Shown piece after piece: positions 26,041 to 35,197 of a stretch of 64,000 nucleotides of DNA. The notes under the pieces were generated by a model. The model saw only the letters and a program-made list of their open reading frames with translations. It searched no databases and had not been told where the DNA came from. Position numbers and translations under genes: made by a program. Location of the stretch: assembly GCF_014534745.1 (NCBI RefSeq), contig NZ_JACVVP010000017.1:62001-126000 (forward strand), given 5' to 3'. This DNA comes from Flammeovirga sp. EKP202 (GTDB taxonomy: Bacteria > Bacteroidota > Bacteroidia > Cytophagales > Flammeovirgaceae). The first letter of the stretch is position 1. Every line of letters begins with the position of its first letter.

Positions 26041-26913
26041 ATGAAACAACAAACACAACCGAAGACGGCCATCTTATTGATGCATTGTCCGGATCAAAAG
26101 GGAATTATATCATATACAACTCAATTTATTCACGAAAACCAAGGCAATATCATTTACCTTGATCAGTATGTAGATCGTGAAGTGGGACGATTTTTTATGA
26201 GAGTTGAATTTGAAATTGATTCTTTTTTAATTCCAGAAGATAAAATTAGAGATTATATAGAGACACTTTTAGCAAAGAAGTTTGATATGACTTTGAAACT
26301 TTATTTCAGTGATCAAAAGCCTCGTATGGCACTCTTTGTCACAAAAATGTCTCACTGTTTATATGATATTTTATCAAGAACAGATTCAGGTGAGTTACAA
26401 GCTGAAATTCCGATGATTATTAGTAATCATGAGCACTTGAAAAAAGTAGCGGATAAGTTTAAGATTCCTTTTTTCCATTTTGCAATGAATAAGGAAAATA
26501 AAAAGGAACAAGAAGCTGCTCAGTTAAAATTAATGAAAGAACATAACATTGATTTTGTTGTTTTAGCGAGATATATGCAAATTCTTTCCCCAGAATTTAT
26601 TAAGAGTTATCCTGATAAAATCATCAATATACATCACTCTTTCTTACCAGCATTTGTAGGGGCAAAACCTTATCACGCAGCACATGAAAGAGGTGTGAAA
26701 ATTATTGGAGCTACTTCTCACTACGTAACTTCAGATTTGGATGCAGGTCCAATCATTGAGCAAGATGTGGCGAAAGTAAGTCATAAAGATACCGTGAAAG
26801 AGTTGATCCGTAAGGGTAAAGATTTAGAAAAAATTGTTTTATCGAGAGCACTTTATCAGCATGTCAATAGAAAGCTGATGACCTATAAAAATAAGACAAT
26901 CATATTTGATTAG
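26041..26913 (+). CDS. purU: Formyltetrahydrofolate deformylase
   Basis: PurU hydrolyses 10-formyl-THF to formate and THF. N-terminal ACT domain (~8-90, ILLMHCPDQKGIISYTTQFI) and C-terminal formyl-transferase fold with KMSHCLYDILSR, IISNHEHLKKVADKFKIPF and the catalytic block INIHHSFLPAFVGAKPYHAA followed by GATSHYVTSDLDAGPIIEQD, which carries the Asn-His-Asp triad (order N, H, D). 290 residues is normal. Translated 6 bases after the GH3 gene and closed by a bidirectional terminator shared with greA. Confidence 0.95.
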   Translation: MKQQTQPKTAILLMHCPDQKGIISYTTQFIHENQGNIIYLDQYVDREVGRFFMRVEFEIDSFLIPEDKIRDYIETLLAKKFDMTLKLYFSDQKPRMALFVTKMSHCLYDILSRTDSGELQAEIPMIISNHEHLKKVADKFKIPFFHFAMNKENKKEQEAAQLKLMKEHNIDFVVLARYMQILSPEFIKSYPDKIINIHHSFLPAFVGAKPYHAAHERGVKIIGATSHYVTSDLDAGPIIEQDVAKVSHKDTVKELIRKGKDLEKIVLSRALYQHVNRKLMTYKNKTIIFD

Positions 26914-26914
26914 T

Positions 26915-26959
26915 AAAAAATAAAGGGTGATACATTCATTTGTATCACCCTTTATTTTT
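26915..26959. terminator. Bidirectional terminator between purU and greA
   Basis: Perfect 14-bp stem 26921-26934 / 26941-26954 with a 6-base loop, extended by A-run (26915-26920) and T-run (26955-26959), so it has a U-tract on both strands. It separates convergent purU and greA. Confidence 0.9.
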
Positions 26960-26976
26960 ATGCTTTGAATCGGAGA

Positions 26977-27447
26977 TTATAGAGAAATATCTAAGATCTC
27001 GAATTTCATTAATCCTCTTGGAGTTTTTACTTCTGCAACCTCTCCTACTTTTTTACCCACTAAACCTTGAGCAATTGGGGAATCAATAGAAATTTTATTT
27101 TCTCTAACGTTAGCTTCTTTAGCTGATACTAATGTATATGACATCTCTGCTCCTGTTGGAGCTTTAATCTTAACAGTACAAAGGATACCAACTTTTGAGT
27201 TATCTAATTTTGATTCATCTATTACTCTTGCATTTGCAATTAAATTGGCTAAGTTGGCAATCTTTGCTTCTAAATGACCCTGCGCATCTTTCGCTGCATC
27301 ATATTCAGCATTTTCACTTAAATCTCCTTTATCTGTTGCTTCAGCAATCTGACGAGCAATATCAGCTCTCCCTTTCGTTTTAAGCTCAGTTAATTCGTCC
27401 GATAACTTTTGAAGGCCCTCCGCTGTATAATAAGTAACTTGTGCCAT
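26977..27447 (-). CDS. greA: Transcription elongation factor GreA
   Basis: 156 residues, full length. N-terminal antiparallel coiled coil with the acidic tip that enters the RNA polymerase secondary channel (EATDKGDLSENAEYDAAKDA) and C-terminal FKBP-like domain (DNSKVGILCTVKIKAPTG; SIDSPIAQGLVGKKVGEVAE). It stimulates transcript cleavage in backtracked polymerase. Monocistronic. A second protein with only the C-terminal Gre fold is encoded at 35198-35518. Confidence 0.96.
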   Translation of the reverse strand: MAQVTYYTAEGLQKLSDELTELKTKGRADIARQIAEATDKGDLSENAEYDAAKDAQGHLEAKIANLANLIANARVIDESKLDNSKVGILCTVKIKAPTGAEMSYTLVSAKEANVRENKISIDSPIAQGLVGKKVGEVAEVKTPRGLMKFEILDISL

Positions 27448-27518
27448 AAGTTTTTTATTTATCTATAAATGAAAAACGATCCAAATAAATTAGATCGAAT
27501 TATAATCGTGTAAGAAAA

Positions 27519-27526
27519 CAAATATA
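27519..27526 (-). promoter_or_regulatory. Putative -7 promoter element of greA
   Basis: Minus-strand TATATTTG is an exact TAnnTTTG match, 72 bases upstream of the greA start. No clear -33 TTG. Confidence 0.35.
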
Positions 27527-27554
27527 TGCCTTCTTCTATTATTTAGAAAGAATT

Positions 27555-28064
27555 TTATTGATTATCTAATGATTTATCTGCTTTACCAGCTACGAAAACA
27601 GCACCAATTAATACAACCAATAAAAGTATTGCCGTTAGTTCAAATGCAAAGATCTGATCGGTCATAAAACTGACACCTAAATTAGAAGTAATACCTTCAT
27701 TATTGACAGTGTAATCTCTATCTAAGTCCTCTTCTAAAATTCCGAAAGCCAGAATTCCAAACAAGATGGCACCAAATGAAAAGCCAATTAACGTCCTTTT
27801 CGAACCACTATCCATTTCATGGTCAATAGAGTTTTTAGTATACATCACCCCAAATAATAAAAGGACTAATACACCTCCAATATAAACCATAACTTGAGTA
27901 ATAGCGATAAAGTCAGCACCTGAAAGTACAAATAAACCGGCTACACTTAATAATGAAAAAAGTAAGTAAGCGGCATTATGGATAACGTTCTTTGTGAAAA
28001 ATAACGCAAAGGATGATAATGCTATTACCCCTATAAAAAAATAAAATACTATTAGTTCAATCAT
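27555..28064 (-). CDS. nuoJ: NADH-quinone oxidoreductase subunit J
   Basis: 169-residue membrane subunit of complex I. About five hydrophobic helices, starting FYFFIGVIALSSFALFFTKN, with the family block NAAYLLFSLLSVAGLFVLSG followed by ADFIAITQVMVYIGGVLVLL. Start codon overlaps the nuoI stop by one base (TAATG), so translation is probably coupled. nuoK, which usually follows, is not here: greA is next. The last ~25 residues after the final helix are polar. Confidence 0.93.
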   Translation of the reverse strand: MIELIVFYFFIGVIALSSFALFFTKNVIHNAAYLLFSLLSVAGLFVLSGADFIAITQVMVYIGGVLVLLLFGVMYTKNSIDHEMDSGSKRTLIGFSFGAILFGILAFGILEEDLDRDYTVNNEGITSNLGVSFMTDQIFAFELTAILLLVVLIGAVFVAGKADKSLDNQ

Positions 28065-28771
28065 TATTTCTTTTTGATCACTTTAGGTCTGAACTTTGGT
28101 TTTGGAGCTGATTTTTTTACTGGCTCTTCCACTTTTTCTTCCGTTTTAACAGTTGTAGCTTTGGCTTCTGTTGTAGCACCCAACTTTGCAGCTTTCTTTT
28201 TCTCTTGTTCTAAATCGTAAAGTCTGTTTTTCTCCTTCACTTCTTCAGGTGACATGTTTGCAAAGCCGTAAGTCAAACTTCTCATATCCAACTCACTGTA
28301 GTCATACGATTTCGTCATCGTCAGACATTCAGTGGGACAGACATAAGTACATAAACCACAGAAAAGACATTTTGCCATATCGATATCGAATTTGGCGGCA
28401 TAAATTCTTTTGGGTGTACCATCAGAAGTTTCACCAATCACATCAGTGGATTTGATGGGTTCTATATCAATACAATCTACAGGACAGATTTTTGCACATT
28501 TATCACAAACAATACAGTCATCTATCTCAAGATCTAATTTATATCTACCATTATCAGGAACGGGCAATACCTCTTCAGGGTATTTTAAAGTTACAATTGC
28601 ATTTTGTTTCTCAAAATAATTATCATCACTCGTTCCTAAGGGATCTCTTCTCTCATTTTTTAAAGCATCTTTAAAGTGATCTATTGTAATCTTTAGACCA
28701 TGTTTGGATGTTTTGAATGCTTCTTTAATATTTCCGAAGTATGAATTATTTGCTCCTATTTTTTTACTCAT
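28064..28771 (-). CDS. nuoI: NADH-quinone oxidoreductase subunit I (2x[4Fe-4S])
   Basis: Peripheral-arm subunit with two 4Fe-4S motifs: CIVCDKCAKICPVDC and CLFCGLCTYVCPTEC. I start at the ATG at 28771 and not at the TTG two codons earlier. N-terminal ~65 residues include the amphipathic GLKITIDHFKDALKNERRDP. The C-terminal ~45 residues form a Lys/Glu/Ala-rich tail (KKAAKLGATTEAKATTVK and onwards to PRPKVIKKK-like end) beyond the usual NuoI core. Only nuoI and nuoJ occur here; other complex I genes must lie elsewhere. Confidence 0.94.
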   Translation of the reverse strand: MSKKIGANNSYFGNIKEAFKTSKHGLKITIDHFKDALKNERRDPLGTSDDNYFEKQNAIVTLKYPEEVLPVPDNGRYKLDLEIDDCIVCDKCAKICPVDCIDIEPIKSTDVIGETSDGTPKRIYAAKFDIDMAKCLFCGLCTYVCPTECLTMTKSYDYSELDMRSLTYGFANMSPEEVKEKNRLYDLEQEKKKAAKLGATTEAKATTVKTEEKVEEPVKKSAPKPKFRPKVIKKK

Positions 28772-28891
28772 TCGCAAATCTTTATAATAATTATTGTAAA
28801 GTTAATAATTTATTGGAGTAAAGTAACCGTTTAAGGGGAAATTATGTTTTAGTGATGAGTTGATAGGTTGGTGATGAAGATGAAAGTTTTT

Positions 28892-28929
28892 AAAAAACGC
28901 ACCCAAAGAAAAAAATCCTCAGATGCGTT
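28892..28929 (-). terminator. Probable terminator of the metal-efflux operon
   Basis: AACGCA (28896-28901) / TGCGTT (28924-28929) with a long loop, followed by T residues on the minus strand (28892-28897). An alternative ACCCA/TGGGT pairing competes. 18 bases past the adaptor gene stop. Confidence 0.5.
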
Positions 28930-28947
28930 GTGGGTAGAATTAAAATA

Positions 28948-30132
28948 TTAATGATGATGTTCGGCTTCTGCCTTTTTCATCTCAGCCATCAAATAATAAG
29001 CATTATTTAAAGCCACTTTTTGATGCTTATCTATTTCTTCTAAGAAGTTTATTTGAACAAAACCATTATCTTTTTCTCCAATGATGACTTTATGAGGTTG
29101 GAATGAATACTCGTTATTTTTCATCTCTGCTGTAAAGAAATACATACTATCTCCTTCTCTCACTAGAGCATCTTCTGGCAATGCAGAAGTGTAATCATTT
29201 TCGATCATTATTTTTCCTTTACAATACGTACCAGGAATCAAGCTCTCTTTTTCACCTTTAATATCTGCATGAAGGTGAATCGCTTTTGGCCCTTGTTCAA
29301 AGGATTTCCCCACATTAAAAATGCTCGCTTTCATCTCTTGATTAGGATTCGCTTCTGTTCTAAATACAACTTTTTGACCTACTTCAATTTTAGAGATATC
29401 CTTTTCAAAAACCATTAAGTCGACATGAATATCATCCAAGTTGATTACTTCAAACATTTCTGTCTGAGGATCTACATATTGTCCTGTTTTCACTTCTACC
29501 AATTTGATATAACCACTCATTGGACTCACTACGGGAATATTCTCGAAAATATGTCCTTCTTTGATCTTATTTATATTCAGATGAAGCATTTTGAGTTGTG
29601 CTTCCAACCCTTTCACTTCACCTTTGGTGGAGTAATAAATTGAAGTTGCTTTTTGGTACTCTTTTCCAGAACCTACCTTTTCATCGTATAGCTTTTTCTG
29701 TCTATTAAATTCATCTTCTAAAAAGCGAAGCTCATTTAATTTAGTGACATAATCGGTTTGTATCTTAATAAGGTTTGGATGCTTCAAATAAGCTAAAACC
29801 TGTCCTTTTCTAATTTTTTCTCCTTCAATTACATTGATCTTCTTAATATTAGCTCCAATTACAGCCGTGATAGATGCTTGATTTTGAGGCGGTACTTCAA
29901 GTGTGCCATTTGTTAGTACATACTCTCCGATATTCATAGTAGGTATTTCTCCCACTTTCATGGCTAAACTTTTGAATTGGAGTGAAGAAAGATGTACTTC
30001 ATCAGAATGTTCCTTATGCCCTTCTTCATGCTGGTGTTCGTCTTCTGTATGATGATGATTTGCTGAAGTTTGACAGCTTTCAAGAAGAACACCTAGTAAT
30101 AAGAATCCTAATATATATTTATACTTTTTCAT
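28948..30132 (-). CDS. CzcB/HlyD-type efflux RND periplasmic adaptor, His-rich
   Basis: 394-residue periplasmic adaptor (membrane fusion protein). Lipoprotein signal ending LLESC (Cys20), then a His-rich metal-binding stretch at ~25-48 (HHHTEDEHQHEEGHKEHSDE) and a C-terminal EHHH. Barrel-sandwich halves flank a helical hairpin: ASITAVIGANIKKINVIEGE, then coiled coil ~130-195, then PVVSPMSGYIKLVEVKTGQY. It links the inner-membrane pump to the outer-membrane channel, which in this operon is fused to the pump. 10 bases downstream of czcA. The His clusters point to divalent cations or copper. Confidence 0.92.
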   Translation of the reverse strand: MKKYKYILGFLLLGVLLESCQTSANHHHTEDEHQHEEGHKEHSDEVHLSSLQFKSLAMKVGEIPTMNIGEYVLTNGTLEVPPQNQASITAVIGANIKKINVIEGEKIRKGQVLAYLKHPNLIKIQTDYVTKLNELRFLEDEFNRQKKLYDEKVGSGKEYQKATSIYYSTKGEVKGLEAQLKMLHLNINKIKEGHIFENIPVVSPMSGYIKLVEVKTGQYVDPQTEMFEVINLDDIHVDLMVFEKDISKIEVGQKVVFRTEANPNQEMKASIFNVGKSFEQGPKAIHLHADIKGEKESLIPGTYCKGKIMIENDYTSALPEDALVREGDSMYFFTAEMKNNEYSFQPHKVIIGEKDNGFVQINFLEEIDKHQKVALNNAYYLMAEMKKAEAEHHH

Positions 30133-30142
30133 TGTATTTCTT

Positions 30143-33100
30143 TTATTGTCCAGTGATGTATTCTATTTCAATCATGGTTTGATTGAAAGTGTTGAGGGTT
30201 TGTAAATAGTTATATTTCATTTCCAGACTTTGATTGATATTTTGGAAATACTCAATATAATTAATGGCACCATGCTCAAAGCTTTTCTGAGCATTTTCTA
30301 TGATTCGATCAACTTGTGGAAGAGCCTTTGTTTCATAATAATTAAGGCTTCCATTTAACTTGTTGATTTCCTGTTCAAGCCTGATTTGCTCACCTTCTAA
30401 TTGAATTTTAAATTGTTGAGATTGAACAACAGCATTCTGAGCTTTCAGTTTTGAAGCATCAATTTTAGCCTTATTTGAACCATAGAAAATAGGAATTGCT
30501 AAACCTACTGAGATACCTTGAAAACGGTTGGAGGAATTAGCAAATCCTCCATCTGCAGATAAAGGAACACCGTTCATGGAGTTGTTAAAATAACCAAGAT
30601 TGATCTCAGGCAGTATCTCGGCTGAAGCAACTTTCTTTTCCGCTTCTGCTACCCCAACTTGTTGATTGATAAAAGCTAGAGTGGGATTACTTTCAATATC
30701 ACGAGTGTTAATTCCACCTTTTTTCTCTAGCTTTTGAGGCTTGAACTTAAGTCCTATAGTATCTTGCAATAACACTCTCAGAGTATTTTTCTGAATGTTG
30801 ATTTCGGACTGTAACAAAAACAACTTATTTTCAATATCCATTACTTGAGTTTCTGCTGATGCTTTTTCTAAAAAATTAGTAGCTTCCGTTTCAAACCTTA
30901 TGTTTGATGCATGTAGAAACCTTTTATAAAGGCTGTCCTGAAATTGTATCAATTCCATTTCTTCATTCAGATAGCATAGTTGATACCAGGCTTTTTTAAT
31001 TTCCCTTTTGATTTGATTTTCGGTCATTTTAAGCTTCAACTGACTTCCAATAAGATTTTCTTTCGCTAAATCCTTTCTTTTGGAGTAAACCGTCGGAAAT
31101 TCTATATTCTGAGAAACTTCAAAACCCAAATCATTTCGGAAGGAGTTATATTGACCGTATGTAGAATTAATTTGAGTTTTCTGAATGTTTAATGCTTCTT
31201 TCTTACCCAACTCCGCAATTTCAATTTCAGTATTGGCAATTTTCATATTACCGTTTTGTTGCAAACCAATTGAAATCGCTTGATCTATTGAATTAATCAC
31301 TTGACGTTGAGTTTGTGCCACACTCTCATTGTTTAATGAAAAAAGTATCAATCCGACAAAAATGGCAATAACAGGCTTGGGATTTACTTTTACTATCTCA
31401 GACTTTTCAATCATTGAATACAGGACAGGTAATACGATCAAGGTTAAGAAAGTTGAAGTAATCATCCCTCCAATTACCACTGTAGCCAAAGGTTGTTGTA
31501 CTTCTGCTCCTGCTGATGAGGAAATCGCCATTGGAAGAAAGCCTAAAATATCGGTTAACGCCGTTAATAAAATAGGACGAATTCTTCTCTTAGCTCCAAT
31601 TCTTATGCGATCTTTAAGATTATCGACTCCTTCGTGTTTTAGTTCATTCCAGCCTTCAATTAAAACCAAACCATTGAGAACTGCTACTCCAAATAACACA
31701 ACAAAACCAACTCCCGCTGAAATACTAAAGGGCATTCCTCTTAACCAAAGGGAGATGATACCACCAATCGTTGCAAATGGTATTGCCATAGCAATCATTA
31801 ATGTTTCTTTTAAAGATTTAAGTGCTAAAAAGAGTAATAAGAAAATAGATAAAAGAGCAATTGGAACTACAATTTTCAGTTTTTTTGATGCTCTCTCTAA
31901 ATTCTCAAACTGGCCTCCATAGCGAATAAAATAACCTGCAGGTAAATCAAGTTCTTGGTTTAATTTGTCTTTAATATCATTGACCACTGATTCTATATCA
32001 CGTCCTCTGACCATCAGACCAACATAAGTTCTACGTTGCGTATTATCTCTACTGATTTGCATTGGGCCGGTTTCATACACAACATCTGCAATTTGTTGAA
32101 GAGGAATTTGATGACCATTAGGTAAATTGACATAGAGACTTTTCAGATCATCAATATCATTTCTTTTACTTTTTTCCAACCTTACAACTAAGTCAAATCT
32201 TTTTTCACCTTCGAAAATGACACCTGCTGACTTCCCTGTAAATGAAGTTTGTACTAGGTCATTCAATTCATTGATGTTTAAACCATATTGAGCTAATTTG
32301 TTTCTGTCGTAATGCACAACAATTTGTGGCAACCCTGCAGTTGCTTCGACTCTTTTATCAGCAATACCTTCCACATCCCCAATCAGAGCACTAATTTCTT
32401 CTGCTTTTTCCGCCAAAACAGTTAAATCTTCCCCATACAATTTGATAGCTATATCTTCTCTGACTCCTGAAATTAGTTCATTAAAACGCATTTCAATGGG
32501 CTGGGTAAACTCGAAGTTTATGCCAGGGACTGTAGATACTTTTTCTTTAATTTTATCAATAAGTTCTTCTTTTGTAGAAGCAGAAGTCCATTCACTTTTA
32601 GGCTTTAAAATCACCAAACAATCTGCAACATCCATAGGCATGGGGTCGGTTGGGACATCAGCAACACCGATTCTACTCATTACTTGTTCAATCTCAGGGA
32701 AATTGGACTTCATGATATTCTCTATTTTTGTTGTTGCCTTAATGGTCTCTTCCAAAGAGGTACCAGGTTTCATGATCACATGATAGGCAATATCTCCTTC
32801 ATCCAATTGCGTCATAAATTCCCCACCGAGTGTAGAAAAAATATAAAGTGAGGCCATCAAAACTATAAAACACGCCAAGATAATCATCTTCCCTTTTGCT
32901 AGAGATTGTAGAAGGATTGGCTCATAAGTATTTTCAATAGCTTGAATGATTTTACCCCCAAACGAAGGTTTATTCTTGCTTTTCACATTTATGAAAAGAG
33001 AGGAAATCATTGGTACATATGTCAAACATAGAATCATTACACCAATCATGGCAAACATAAAAGTGAGTGCCATTGGTATAAACATCTTACCTTCCACTCC

Positions 33101-34501
33101 TTCGAGGGTTAGTATTGGAGCAAAAACGATAAGGATAATTAACTGTCCAAAGAAAGCAGAATTCATCATTTTCGTTGAGGCTTCTTTACTCACTTCGTCT
33201 TTCTGTTGTTGAGATAAACCAATGTTAGAAACAACCTTTTTTTGCATCATAAATACCGTTGCCTCCACAATAATCACGGCTCCATCTACAATGATTCCAA
33301 AATCAATAGCACCAAGACTCATTAGATTGGCCCATACATCAAATTGATACATCATCATAAATGCAAAAAGCAAGGATAATGGAATTGTTGAGGCAACGAC
33401 TAAACCTCCTCTCCAATTACCGAGTAACAATACTAAAATGAAGATCACGATAAGTGCACCTTCCACTAAATTATTCGAAACAGTGGATGTTGTATTTTCG
33501 ATGAGTTTATTTCTTGCCAGGAACTCCTTGATGCGAACGCCCTCTGGCAATGATTCTTGAATTAATTCTACCCTTTCTTTTACAGCGGTGATGACTTGAT
33601 CAGAATTGGCTCCTTTCAACATCAAAATCATTCCTCCTACAGCTTCTCCTTGTCCTTCCTTTGTCAAGGCTCCATATCGAACAGCATGTCCAAACTGTAC
33701 CTTTGCAATATCACCAATACGAACGGGTATATTTCCTTCCTTCTTGACCAAAATATTTCTGATGTCGTCCAATGATCGTATTAAACCTTCACCTTTAATG
33801 TAATTGGCTTTATAATCCTTTTGAATGTAGGATGCTCCTGAATTTTGATTGTTTTGATTGAGGGCAGTGTAAATGTCTTGAATTGTGATTCCCATTGAAT
33901 TCAAAACATCTGGTTCCACGGCTACTTCATACTGTTTAATGTATCCTCCAAAGGCATTGACTTCTACCACACCGGGTACCATTGCCATTTGCCTTCTAAT
34001 TATCCAATCTTGAATGGATCTTAGATCAGTAAGAGAATAATGATCTTTAAAGGTCGGGTCTACTTCAAGTGTATATTGATAAATCTCGCCCAGACCTGTA
34101 CTGATGGGACCGATAAAAGGTTCTCCAAATCCTTTTGGAATACTCTCCTTGACCTCATTTAACTTCTCCATCACTAGCTGACGAGGTAAATAGGTACCTA
34201 CCTCATCATTAAAAACAATTGTCACTAAGGATAAACCCGAACGGCTTACGGAACGAATTTCTTCTACATCCGGTAGGTTGGACATCGCCAACTCAACAGG
34301 ATAGGTAATAAACTGTTCCACTTCTTCAGTACCCAAACTTGGAGCTTGAGTGATGACCTGTACTTGATTGTTTGTGATATCCGGAACAGCATCGACAGGT
34401 ACTTTAGTCAATGACCATATACCACCACATATCCATGCAATGATAAAAACACCAATGACTAATTTATTTTTTATTGAAAATGATATGATATGACTTATCA
34501 T
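30143..34501 (-). CDS. CzcA-type heavy-metal RND pump fused to a TolC-like domain
   Basis: 1452 residues. Residues ~1-1045 are a complete heavy-metal RND proton antiporter with 12 helices. In helix 4 the motif D400-F-G-x3-D406-G-A-x3-V-E413 is the DFG/DGA form seen in Czc-like Zn/Co/Cd pumps, not the CusA form. After the last helix a hydrophobic segment with AQ end (VIAIFVGLILFSLNNESVAQ, ~1040-1063) looks like an internal signal peptide, and ~1064-1452 is an outer membrane efflux (TolC-like) domain of two helical halves. Such fusions recur in Bacteroidota; whether the chain is cut after secretion is unknown. Flanked by a small Cys/His protein upstream and the adaptor downstream. Confidence 0.93.
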   Translation of the reverse strand: MISHIISFSIKNKLVIGVFIIAWICGGIWSLTKVPVDAVPDITNNQVQVITQAPSLGTEEVEQFITYPVELAMSNLPDVEEIRSVSRSGLSLVTIVFNDEVGTYLPRQLVMEKLNEVKESIPKGFGEPFIGPISTGLGEIYQYTLEVDPTFKDHYSLTDLRSIQDWIIRRQMAMVPGVVEVNAFGGYIKQYEVAVEPDVLNSMGITIQDIYTALNQNNQNSGASYIQKDYKANYIKGEGLIRSLDDIRNILVKKEGNIPVRIGDIAKVQFGHAVRYGALTKEGQGEAVGGMILMLKGANSDQVITAVKERVELIQESLPEGVRIKEFLARNKLIENTTSTVSNNLVEGALIVIFILVLLLGNWRGGLVVASTIPLSLLFAFMMMYQFDVWANLMSLGAIDFGIIVDGAVIIVEATVFMMQKKVVSNIGLSQQQKDEVSKEASTKMMNSAFFGQLIILIVFAPILTLEGVEGKMFIPMALTFMFAMIGVMILCLTYVPMISSLFINVKSKNKPSFGGKIIQAIENTYEPILLQSLAKGKMIILACFIVLMASLYIFSTLGGEFMTQLDEGDIAYHVIMKPGTSLEETIKATTKIENIMKSNFPEIEQVMSRIGVADVPTDPMPMDVADCLVILKPKSEWTSASTKEELIDKIKEKVSTVPGINFEFTQPIEMRFNELISGVREDIAIKLYGEDLTVLAEKAEEISALIGDVEGIADKRVEATAGLPQIVVHYDRNKLAQYGLNINELNDLVQTSFTGKSAGVIFEGEKRFDLVVRLEKSKRNDIDDLKSLYVNLPNGHQIPLQQIADVVYETGPMQISRDNTQRRTYVGLMVRGRDIESVVNDIKDKLNQELDLPAGYFIRYGGQFENLERASKKLKIVVPIALLSIFLLLFLALKSLKETLMIAMAIPFATIGGIISLWLRGMPFSISAGVGFVVLFGVAVLNGLVLIEGWNELKHEGVDNLKDRIRIGAKRRIRPILLTALTDILGFLPMAISSSAGAEVQQPLATVVIGGMITSTFLTLIVLPVLYSMIEKSEIVKVNPKPVIAIFVGLILFSLNNESVAQTQRQVINSIDQAISIGLQQNGNMKIANTEIEIAELGKKEALNIQKTQINSTYGQYNSFRNDLGFEVSQNIEFPTVYSKRKDLAKENLIGSQLKLKMTENQIKREIKKAWYQLCYLNEEMELIQFQDSLYKRFLHASNIRFETEATNFLEKASAETQVMDIENKLFLLQSEINIQKNTLRVLLQDTIGLKFKPQKLEKKGGINTRDIESNPTLAFINQQVGVAEAEKKVASAEILPEINLGYFNNSMNGVPLSADGGFANSSNRFQGISVGLAIPIFYGSNKAKIDASKLKAQNAVVQSQQFKIQLEGEQIRLEQEINKLNGSLNYYETKALPQVDRIIENAQKSFEHGAINYIEYFQNINQSLEMKYNYLQTLNTFNQTMIEIEYITGQ

Positions 34502-34643
34502 CTTTCTTCTGTATTATTGATTGTATATAGAATTCCCATTTAGGTAAAAATATAGTATTTCAACCTGTGAGATAAAAAAATGGATATAGCAATTAAGGCT
34601 AGTCTTTTCAGAGAAGCTTTAAAACTGTTATATCAAAAAGAAA

Positions 34644-35084
34644 TTACAATAATACAGGAGGTCCACGTTTACCGGAGCCGGTAATATAGAGGAGTGGTTT
34701 TAAAGAGCTATCCTCAGCAACGAAGTGATTGATAACTTCTGTAAATGTTTTGGGGATACTCCAAAGAATATAAAAAGCGATAGCTTCTCGGATTACTTTC
34801 GGAGCTTTCAAGATCATTTCATTGTCGGTAGAGATCTTTGTATCTACCACGGCAGAATGATTAATGTGACCTAAAAGACATGCTAACAAATCATACAGAT
34901 CTAAATCAGAATGATTGATAAAGTTATATGACTGATGGTCTTTACTATCATTTTTAACGCAACAGCCCTTCTGCTCAGCTGAGCAATGTATATCAAAATC
35001 TGAATGTTCAATAAAAGTATGTCCTACTCCAATTGAATAGATTAATAATATAAAAAATGATATGTACTGTTTTGCATTATTCAT
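34644..35084 (-). CDS. Small Cys/His-rich envelope protein (HYC_CC_PP-like)
   Basis: 146 residues from the ATG at 35084 (MNNAKQYISFFILLIYSIGV), which gives a signal/anchor helix; a 38-codon upstream extension overlaps a terminator and is rejected. After the helix come HTFIEHSDFDIHCSAEQKGC plus a second Cys, then His-rich spacing and a C-terminal KRGPPVLL. The H-C, CC and PP landmarks recall small proteins named HYC_CC_PP that accompany metal efflux genes in Bacteroidota (recalled, not searched). It precedes the czcA-type pump by 142 bases; metal sensing or binding in the periplasm is inferred. Confidence 0.65.
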   Translation of the reverse strand: MNNAKQYISFFILLIYSIGVGHTFIEHSDFDIHCSAEQKGCCVKNDSKDHQSYNFINHSDLDLYDLLACLLGHINHSAVVDTKISTDNEMILKAPKVIREAIAFYILWSIPKTFTEVINHFVAEDSSLKPLLYITGSGKRGPPVLL

Positions 35085-35159
35085 CACAACAAATTTAGAG
35101 ATTAATAATATGCAACAGTTAGGCAATAATATAAAAAGAATTAAAATATATGTTAAAAC

Positions 35160-35192
35160 AAAAGCATCTACCCTTTTACAGAATAGATGCTT
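35160..35192 (-). terminator. Terminator of the GreA-C-like gene
   Basis: Nine-base-pair stem AAGCATCTA (35162-35170) / TAGATGCTT (35184-35192), just after the stop at 35198; T-rich on the minus strand (TTTTGTTTT). It also argues against extending the next gene upstream. Confidence 0.65.
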
Positions 35193-35197
35193 ATACA

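Noticed and set aside
31329-31922. 197-codon frame antisense to the metal pump
   Set aside because: It is the shadow of conserved RND transmembrane coding sequence and has no domain of its own.
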